From the NCBI GenBank assembly GCA_025935475.1, contig JAICVE010000047.1, forward strand, positions 1 to 12,289: a stretch of 12,289 bases of DNA, written 5' to 3'. The stretch comes from Nitrospira sp. (lineage in GTDB: Bacteria > Nitrospirota > Nitrospiria > Nitrospirales > Nitrospiraceae). The translations under genes were made by a program, and so were the position numbers. Position 1 is the first letter of the stretch. Every line of letters begins with the position of its first letter. The notes below the pieces were generated by a model. The model was not told the origin of the DNA. It searched no databases and saw nothing but the letters and a program-made list of their open reading frames with translations. This document shows, one piece after another, positions 7,908 through 12,289 of the stretch.

Positions 7908-8145
7908 AAACCTCTTTCCTCCCCATCGGCGACAACAATGCGCTGAGGGAGGCAGGAGACACCGCCAATTCTTGCGCAGCCAGACCGGCCGCCGATCCGA
8001 TTTCGATCTGAACGAACCGGCCGTCGCCCTCGATGCGGCGAATCTCGCGATCGCAGATCGATACCGCCGCCTGCTCGCGCTGTATAGGACCGTGGTTCAT
8101 CAAAACGCGATCTGGTCATGGAAGGAATTCGGGTCCAAGCGATGA
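7900..8145 (+). CDS. Small unrecognised protein, coupled to both neighbours
   Basis: I do not recognise this 81-residue protein. Its ATG overlaps the GT9 stop (ATGTGTAG, 8 bases), and its TGA overlaps an ATG of the next glycosyltransferase (ATGA, 4 bases). A GAGAG about six bases before the ATG could serve as ribosome site. The N-terminal 34 residues are rich in Arg, His and Gln and have poor codon bias. From about residue 35 the codons have GC-rich third positions like the neighbours, and the protein looks real. It is acidic around FDLNEP, then has a helix-like segment ADRYRRLLALYRTVVHQN, ending AIWSWKEFGSKR. There is no signal peptide, membrane segment or cysteine motif. The place between a GT9 and a GT2 gene suggests a role in LPS core assembly, possibly as a small accessory protein, but that is inference. 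An opposite-strand frame over the same bases exists but has no operon support. Confidence 0.55.
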   Translation: MCRNLFPPHRRQQCAEGGRRHRQFLRSQTGRRSDFDLNEPAVALDAANLAIADRYRRLLALYRTVVHQNAIWSWKEFGSKR

Positions 8146-8903
8146 CCGGCAGCTCCCTCCCCATATCCGTTTACGTGATTGCCTATAACGACGAATCGAA
8201 CATGCGCGCCTGCCTGGCCTCGATCGCGGGGTGGGCCGCGGAACTGATCGTCGTCGACTCACACAGTACCGACCGGACGGCGGCCATCGCTGCCGAGTTT
8301 ACGGCGAAAGTGTATCAGGTAGGTTTCGCAGGCTTCGGCGCGCTCCGTAACCAGGCGTTGGCCTACTGTTCCCAAGAATGGATCTTTAGCCTCGATACGG
8401 ACGAACGGATGACCCCAGCCCTGCAGGAAGAAATCCGCCATGTGCTCAAACAGCCGACTGCGGCCGACGCCTATTTCGTCCCGCGCAAGAATTTTTTTCT
8501 AGGGCGCTGGATCAAGCATTGCGGCTGGTATCCCGATTACCGTCAGCCGCAGCTCTTTCGAAAGGGAAGGTTGCGCTATCGTCAGGAGCTCGTGCATGAA
8601 AGCTTTGATTGTGACGGGCCGATTGGATACCTCTCGCAACCGGCGCTACAATATCCCTTCAGGGACATCGACCATTACATCGCCAAACAGGACCGATACT
8701 CCGATCTGATGGCGAGGCGTATGGTGGAGGAGGCGCGCCGGTTCAGGGCCCATCAATTGGTGACGCACCCGATGGGGGCGTTTCTCAAGATGTACGGCTT
8801 GAGGCGCGGGTTTCTCGATGGGATGCCGGGGTTGATTCTTTCCGGCCTCTATGGCTATTACACGTTCATGAAGTACGCCAAGTTCTGGGAACTGACAAGA
8901 TAA
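8142..8903 (+). CDS. GT2 glycosyltransferase, WaaE/KdtX-like (LPS core)
   Basis: This 253-residue enzyme is of glycosyltransferase family 2 and the WaaE/KdtX subfamily, whose characterised members add glucose to the inner-core heptose. It has the nucleotide-binding start SVYVIAYNDESNM, then ELIVVDSHSTDRT at 34-46, the metal-binding DTDE at 85-88, and the subfamily's HCGWYPDYRQPQLFRKG at 126-142 and LVHESF at 150-155. Hydrophobic stretches near the C-terminus (about 210-245) fit peripheral membrane contact. An ATG 24 bases upstream (8118) is also in frame. I prefer 8142 because it makes an ATGA overlap with the preceding small gene and because family members begin only a few residues before the first beta strand. 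The sugar and acceptor cannot be fixed. The stop shares bases with another ATG (TAATG) at 8903. Confidence 0.88.
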   Translation: MTGSSLPISVYVIAYNDESNMRACLASIAGWAAELIVVDSHSTDRTAAIAAEFTAKVYQVGFAGFGALRNQALAYCSQEWIFSLDTDERMTPALQEEIRHVLKQPTAADAYFVPRKNFFLGRWIKHCGWYPDYRQPQLFRKGRLRYRQELVHESFDCDGPIGYLSQPALQYPFRDIDHYIAKQDRYSDLMARRMVEEARRFRAHQLVTHPMGAFLKMYGLRRGFLDGMPGLILSGLYGYYTFMKYAKFWELTR

Positions 8904-8956
8904 TGAACCCAGTGAGTGCGCAATCCATGACCATGAGCCGCGGTGAAGGCGGATGA
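8903..8956 (+). CDS. Possible 17-codon bridging ORF between two GT2 genes
   Basis: The stop of the first GT2 gene forms TAATG, and that ATG opens a 17-codon frame (MNPVSAQSMTMSRGEGG) whose TGA overlaps the ATG of the next GT2 gene (ATGA at 8953). It thus links two genes that would otherwise be 49 bases apart. A frame this short arises easily by chance, and the peptide has no recognisable features. If translated, its role would more likely be to carry ribosomes to the next start than to make a working peptide. Confidence 0.2.
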   Translation: MNPVSAQSMTMSRGEGG

Positions 8957-9798
8957 CCGTCAGCGGGTTCACTTTCTGCCGCAATGCGGTGAAATACGAT
9001 TATCCCGTGGTGGAGTCGGTCAAGTCCGCGCTGCCCTTGTGCGACGAATTCATCGTGAACGTCGGCCGGTGCGAGGACGGGACGTTGGAGCTGATTCGAT
9101 CGATTCGTGATCCCAGAATCAAAATCGTCGAATCGGTATGGGATGATTCCCTGCGCAAAGATGGGTTGATTTATTCACAACAGACCAACATCGCGCTTGA
9201 CCACTGCAAGGGTGATTGGGCCTTCTACATTCAGGCCGATGAGGTCCTGCACGAAGACGATCTGCCGGTGCTCAGGCGGGCCATGGCCGAACATGCCGGT
9301 AATCTGAAGGTGAAGGGCTTGCTGTTCCGTTACCTGCATTTTATCGCCGACTATTGGTCCCTGAATCCCTGGTTCTATCACAAGGCGGTCCGTATCATTC
9401 GGAACAACGGCGAAATCGAATCGTGTGGCGATGCCGTCGGGTTTCATTTCAAAGCGACCCAGCAGTATTTGCAAAGCGGCCCCGCGGAGTGGCTGGCCTA
9501 TTCAGGCGCGAGGATGTTTCATTACGGCTGGGTGAAGGACCCCAAGACCATGCTGGCCAAGGTGAAGGAACAAGTCGCCGTCTACCATGGCGATCACCCT
9601 CCGGCCCGACAAGCGAAGCTGTACACTCAGGAAGCTTTTGAGTATGACGATTATGCGGTGCTGAAGAATTTCCATGGCCGGCACCCGGCGGTGATGAGCG
9701 CCCGTATTGCGGCTTCTCGCCGGTGGGGACCCCGACGAAATCGGTGGCTGAACTGGCGGTTTTATCGCGAAGTGCTTCGGCGCGGGTTTCGCGGGTAG
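8953..9798 (+). CDS. GT2-like glycosyltransferase, divergent
   Basis: This 281-residue protein has a GT-A/family 2 fold. It begins MTVSGFTFCRNAVKYDYPVV, lacking the usual VSVVIPTYN but keeping the same strand-turn pattern. DEFIVNVGRCEDGTLELI (31-48) replaces the typical VVDDGSTDGT, and the metal-binding motif is QADE at 94-97, followed by HEDDLP. A motif rich in aromatic residues, DYWSLNPWFYHKAVRIIR (133-150), and MFHYGWVKDPKTM (188-200) are conspicuous. Both resemble a group of GT2 proteins found in LPS and capsule loci, but the substrate is unknown. The ATG lies in an ATGA overlap with the 17-codon frame, and the AAGG at 8946-8949 is only three bases from it, so translation may depend on coupling. 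The C-terminus is very basic (WRFYREVLRRGFRG), perhaps for membrane or phosphate contact. Confidence 0.8.
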   Translation: MTVSGFTFCRNAVKYDYPVVESVKSALPLCDEFIVNVGRCEDGTLELIRSIRDPRIKIVESVWDDSLRKDGLIYSQQTNIALDHCKGDWAFYIQADEVLHEDDLPVLRRAMAEHAGNLKVKGLLFRYLHFIADYWSLNPWFYHKAVRIIRNNGEIESCGDAVGFHFKATQQYLQSGPAEWLAYSGARMFHYGWVKDPKTMLAKVKEQVAVYHGDHPPARQAKLYTQEAFEYDDYAVLKNFHGRHPAVMSARIAASRRWGPRRNRWLNWRFYREVLRRGFRG

Positions 9799-9818
9799 AG
9801 AAACTTTTTTGAACCATC

Positions 9819-10589
9819 ATGAAGCGGATACCCTGGTGGAGACGGCCCTTGTTCTCTCGTCGTGTCCTGGAGATCGGCCCCGGACACAATCCCTTTGCCG
9901 GCGTGACGCATCTGTTGGAAAGAGACATTGCAGACGGAAGGGAGCGTGGCGGCAATGCCTTGATCGTGCCCACTGCTGCCAAACTGATCGTGGGTGAAGC
10001 AACCGTCCTTCCTTTTGCTGCCATCTCCTTCGACTTCGTGTATGCGTCGCATGTCCTCGAGCATGTGGAAGACCCGACGGCGGCATGTCGGGAAATCATG
10101 CGCGTCGGAAAGGCCGGCTATATTGAGACCCCTTCGCCTTTTCTTGAACAGGGTCTTGCGCTCAGAGATGAGACCTCGCCGGACCATTGGTTCCACCGCT
10201 GGTTCGTGTTTTCGCTCTCCCCGAGGCTCCTCGTGTTCGAGCCGAAGTCGGTGGAAGAGGTGAGGAAGTTTTGCTCCTGTCCGGACGGACAGTTTCTCCG
10301 TGAATTCTATGCGTCGCTGGATTTCAGCCAAGCCCAGCATTTCTTTCGCCGGTCATCGAAAACGACCGTGTTCTATTGGAAGACGTCGTTTCAGGTCGAG
10401 GTGCGCGATCACCAAGTGGACTGCCGGAAGGAGGGGAGACCTTGCCGGTTCGCCGGAATGAGAAAGGCGCTTATCGCCAATTGCAACGATGTCCTGCGCG
10501 CGGGGAGAGTCCGGCGACTTCCCCGGCAGTTTCCCAAGTCGAAGGATGTCTTTCGAAAGTATGGCCAATCCTCTCTGTTCGTACGGTAG
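9819..10589 (+). CDS. SAM-dependent class I methyltransferase (first of tandem pair)
   Basis: This is a 256-residue methyltransferase of the Methyltransf_11 type. Motif I is VLEIGPGHNPF at 16-26, and the later core is FDFVYASHVLEHVEDP at 71-86 followed by GYIETPSPF at 100-108. After the core comes a distinctive region shared with the next gene: HRWFV at 126-130, FEPKS near 140-144, FCSCPDGQF at 151-159 and TTVFYWKTSF at 182-191. An extra, basic C-terminal tail (about 198-256) with two cysteines is absent from the neighbour. The ATG is 20 bases after the GT2 stop. No good Shine-Dalgarno sequence is visible, so the start is the first plausible ATG ahead of motif I. The neighbours suggest methylation of an LPS sugar or precursor, but small-molecule or protein targets cannot be excluded. 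Confidence 0.82.
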   Translation: MKRIPWWRRPLFSRRVLEIGPGHNPFAGVTHLLERDIADGRERGGNALIVPTAAKLIVGEATVLPFAAISFDFVYASHVLEHVEDPTAACREIMRVGKAGYIETPSPFLEQGLALRDETSPDHWFHRWFVFSLSPRLLVFEPKSVEEVRKFCSCPDGQFLREFYASLDFSQAQHFFRRSSKTTVFYWKTSFQVEVRDHQVDCRKEGRPCRFAGMRKALIANCNDVLRAGRVRRLPRQFPKSKDVFRKYGQSSLFVR

Positions 10590-10628
10590 TCACGACTCAT
10601 GAACATGGCGCTGCTCAGGTTCACAGAC

Positions 10629-10632
10629 GGAG
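10629..10632 (+). promoter_or_regulatory. Shine-Dalgarno site deciding the start of the second methyltransferase
   Basis: GGAG seven bases before ATG 10640 supports this start. The same frame stays open upstream to 10376, but that part overlaps the preceding methyltransferase gene and shows no family resemblance. Confidence 0.55.
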
Positions 10633-10639
10633 CCAATCA

Positions 10640-11278
10640 ATGGGATTAGCCGGCGCCCTACACCGTTGGAAGTTCCGCATGAGGCGGAGGTTCAGCAACC
10701 CGTCGGGACGACGGGTCTTGGACGTGGGCTCCGGTCATCGGCCGCATGAGGACGCGACGCATTTGGTCGACCTGCTTCCAGAAGACGATGCCGAACGGGG
10801 AAAACCGATCCAGCAGCTCGGGCTGCCGTTGCTGCTCGCGACGGTCGAAGCCCTCCCGTTCAAGGACAAATCGTTTGACTATGTGTACGCTTCTCACGTG
10901 TTGGAGCATACGCAGGATCCAGTAGCCGCCTGCAAGGAACTGATGCGCATTGCACGGGCCGGATATATCGAGACGCCGAGTCCGTTCTACGAGCAGGGAT
11001 ACAATTATCCGAACGCAGAGCGGGGCTGGTCATTCCACCGCTGGTTTGTCTATCTGGGCGAAGGTGACACGCTGACCTTCGAACCCAAGACTCGTCATTC
11101 CATCGACGATTTTTGTCATTGCCGCCATGGCCAATTCGTCAAGCGGATTTACGGATCCATGAAGGATCTCAATCAACTACAGGGCGTACTGCCCCGAGAA
11201 TGCAGCTATACCGTGCTGCATTGGAAGGATCAATTCAAATTTGCCGTCAAGCAGGAGGGGGAGCACTCGCGATGCTGA
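10640..11278 (+). CDS. SAM-dependent class I methyltransferase (second of tandem pair)
   Basis: This is a 212-residue paralogue of the preceding methyltransferase. Motif I is VLDVGSGHRP at 26-35. The core KSFDYVYASHVLEHTQDP (77-94) and GYIETPSPFYEQG (108-120) match the upstream copy nearly residue for residue. The C-terminal region is also shared: SFHRWFVYLG (131-140), FEPK (147-150), FCHCRHGQF (158-166) and YTVLHWKDQF (190-199). The first copy's basic tail is missing. The start at 10640 is set by the GGAG site and by its distance ahead of motif I, leaving a 50-base gap after the first copy. The 3' end overlaps the next gene by seven bases (ATGCTGA). A role in LPS or glycan methylation is inferred from context only. 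Confidence 0.84.
   Translation: MGLAGALHRWKFRMRRRFSNPSGRRVLDVGSGHRPHEDATHLVDLLPEDDAERGKPIQQLGLPLLLATVEALPFKDKSFDYVYASHVLEHTQDPVAACKELMRIARAGYIETPSPFYEQGYNYPNAERGWSFHRWFVYLGEGDTLTFEPKTRHSIDDFCHCRHGQFVKRIYGSMKDLNQLQGVLPRECSYTVLHWKDQFKFAVKQEGEHSRC
11253..11263 (+). promoter_or_regulatory. Strong Shine-Dalgarno site for the last GT2 gene
   Basis: AGGAGGGGGAG lies in the 3' end of the second methyltransferase gene, eight bases before ATG 11272. It is one of the best ribosome sites in the window and decides the start of the following gene against the longer open frame from 11113. Confidence 0.75.
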
Positions 11279-12288
11279 GCGTTGTCGTCGCCGTGCACAA
11301 TCAGATCGGCCACAATCAGCTTTTCCTACAAGGCATCCGCAAGTACACGACCGGTCCTTATGAAGTCGTCGTCATCGACAATCATTCCACGGACGGCTCA
11401 GCGGAGTTTCTTGAATCGCAGGGCTGCCGCGTCATTCGGAATGCCGAGAACCTCTGTTATCCCGAGTCCATGAATCTGGGAACCCGCAATTCGACGGGAG
11501 ATTACGTGTGCCATATCAACAACGACCTCTATGTCGGACCGAACTGGAACGGCCGGCTCATCGAGGCGATGGAACGGTTCCAACTCGATGCTATCACCCC
11601 CTTGGGGCTGGAAATGATGCCGACTCCGGCATTGACGGATTGGATACAAGCGCGCTGGGCCACGATCGGGCAGGGCCGCCTCTCGTCGGGTAAAACCGTC
11701 GAACAACTTCAGGACAAGATTCGCGCAATGTATGGTGATTGGGACGCGTTCTGCGCCCATGTGTATCGGAATTTCTCGGAGGTCATCGTCGACGGGCTCA
11801 ACGGCTCTTGTGTAATGATCAGACGATCCACATTGGAAAAAATCGGATTTCTAGATGAACGTGTTCAATCGGCCGATTGGGACCTCTATTATACGCTGCG
11901 TAAGCGTGAGGACGAGCTTGGAGACGTCCGTCGCTGCAAGATTTTTGGAGGGTGCTACGTCCATCACTTTATTCGGGCGACCGTTAAAGGGAAGCGTGAG
12001 CCATTTGCCTGTACGCATCCGCGGGTGTCGATCCACGACAAATGGTCACGGCAAGAACAAGAGCGGTTGTGGTACAAGCCCAATTATTTCCGGCCTGTTT
12101 CCGGGCCACGTTCTTTTCGGGAAGTCATCCATCGGCACGTCGGCAAGCCGCTCGAGAAGCTGGTGAGAGAATTTCAGCGGGCCGTATCGTGGCGCTGGCT
12201 GTATGTGCGGCCTGAAAAGATCGTCGAGTTGCATCGGCGTCAATTCCAGGTGCTCGGAGCAGGCGTGACGGGAGGAGGATCTTCGTGA
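11272..12288 (+). CDS. GT2 glycosyltransferase (rhamnosyltransferase-like)
   Basis: This 338-residue family 2 glycosyltransferase starts MLSVVVAVHNQIGHNQ, has YEVVVIDNHSTDGS at 30-43, and the metal-binding segment HINNDLYVGPNW at 81-92. GSCVMIRRSTLEKIGFLDE follows in the second half, the usual acceptor-side motif of GT2 enzymes that add rhamnose or similar sugars to O-antigen or core. After it comes a C-terminal region of roughly 120 residues with many Arg, Lys and Trp and no recognised domain. The start overlaps the methyltransferase stop and is preceded by a strong ribosome site. The stop TGA 12286-12288 overlaps a GTG that probably begins the next gene. Sugar and acceptor are unknown. Confidence 0.86.
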   Translation: MLSVVVAVHNQIGHNQLFLQGIRKYTTGPYEVVVIDNHSTDGSAEFLESQGCRVIRNAENLCYPESMNLGTRNSTGDYVCHINNDLYVGPNWNGRLIEAMERFQLDAITPLGLEMMPTPALTDWIQARWATIGQGRLSSGKTVEQLQDKIRAMYGDWDAFCAHVYRNFSEVIVDGLNGSCVMIRRSTLEKIGFLDERVQSADWDLYYTLRKREDELGDVRRCKIFGGCYVHHFIRATVKGKREPFACTHPRVSIHDKWSRQEQERLWYKPNYFRPVSGPRSFREVIHRHVGKPLEKLVREFQRAVSWRWLYVRPEKIVELHRRQFQVLGAGVTGGGSS

Positions 12289-12289
12289 G
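12271..12289 (+). promoter_or_regulatory. Ribosome site and GTG start of the next gene, cut by the window edge
   Basis: GGAGGAGGA at 12271-12279 precedes GTG 12285-12287, which overlaps the TGA of the GT2 gene as GTGA. This is the layout expected for a coupled downstream gene, so the operon very likely continues beyond the window. Only five bases of the gene are visible, so nothing can be said of its product. Confidence 0.6.

Noticed and set aside
7831..8103. Minus-strand open frame opposite the small 81-residue gene
   Set aside because: Its translation looks moderately protein-like, but it would be a lone antisense gene within a tightly coupled operon with no ribosome site or promoter evident. 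The plus-strand frame has coupling at both ends.
9805..9810. T6 run after the second GT2 gene as a possible terminator
   Set aside because: No stable GC-rich hairpin ends next to the T's. The nearest palindrome, CGAAGTGCTTCG, is weak and more than 20 bases upstream, inside the gene. The following gene is only a few bases away.
10376..10639. Long N-terminal extension of the second methyltransferase
   Set aside because: It overlaps the conserved end of the first methyltransferase gene in another frame and shows no family similarity. The GGAG-preceded ATG at 10640 is better.
11113..11271. N-terminal extension of the last GT2 gene
   Set aside because: It overlaps the conserved C-terminus of the second methyltransferase. 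The strong ribosome site at 11253-11263 marks ATG 11272 as the start, right before the first GT2 strand.

Overview
The window reads as one uninterrupted plus-strand operon for lipopolysaccharide (LPS) biosynthesis in a Gram-negative bacterium with fairly high GC. All twelve protein genes point the same way, most junctions overlap by 4 to 13 bases, and no terminator or internal promoter is convincing. The protein style and gene order (lpxB, msbA, a DUF374-type acyltransferase, waaA, lpxK, waaF, then glycosyltransferases) suggest the Nitrospira group. That placement is an impression from memory, not a computed result.

The left half (1-5144) is the lipid A-Kdo module. It holds the 3' end of lpxB (lipid A disaccharide synthase), msbA (lipid A flippase), a DUF374 lysophospholipid-acyltransferase-like gene, waaA/kdtA (Kdo transferase) and lpxK (lipid A 4'-kinase). 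The acyltransferase gene is split by an apparent -1 frameshift exactly at a run of nine A's that forms the classic slippery heptamer A-AAA-AAC. The conserved C-terminal half continues in the -1 frame to 2678.

The middle (5137-7907) is the heptose module. A fused gene encodes a WaaF-type heptosyltransferase followed by a complete GmhB-type HAD phosphatase, which makes the heptose monophosphate precursor of ADP-heptose. A second GT9 heptosyltransferase-like gene follows.

The right half (7900-12288) is a core or outer-glycan tailoring module. It contains a small unrecognised 81-residue gene coupled at both ends, a WaaE/KdtX-like GT2 glycosyltransferase, a second divergent GT2, two tandem paralogous SAM-dependent methyltransferases that share an unusual C-terminal region, and a third GT2. 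A ribosome binding site and GTG start at the right edge show that the operon continues.

Taken together, the window covers lipid A assembly (LpxB, LpxK), Kdo addition (WaaA), export (MsbA), heptose activation and addition (WaaF-GmhB, GT9) and core glycan extension or decoration (three GT2 enzymes, two methyltransferases). The points most worth a second look are the frameshifted acyltransferase, the WaaF-GmhB fusion, the coupled 81-residue gene and the methyltransferase pair.
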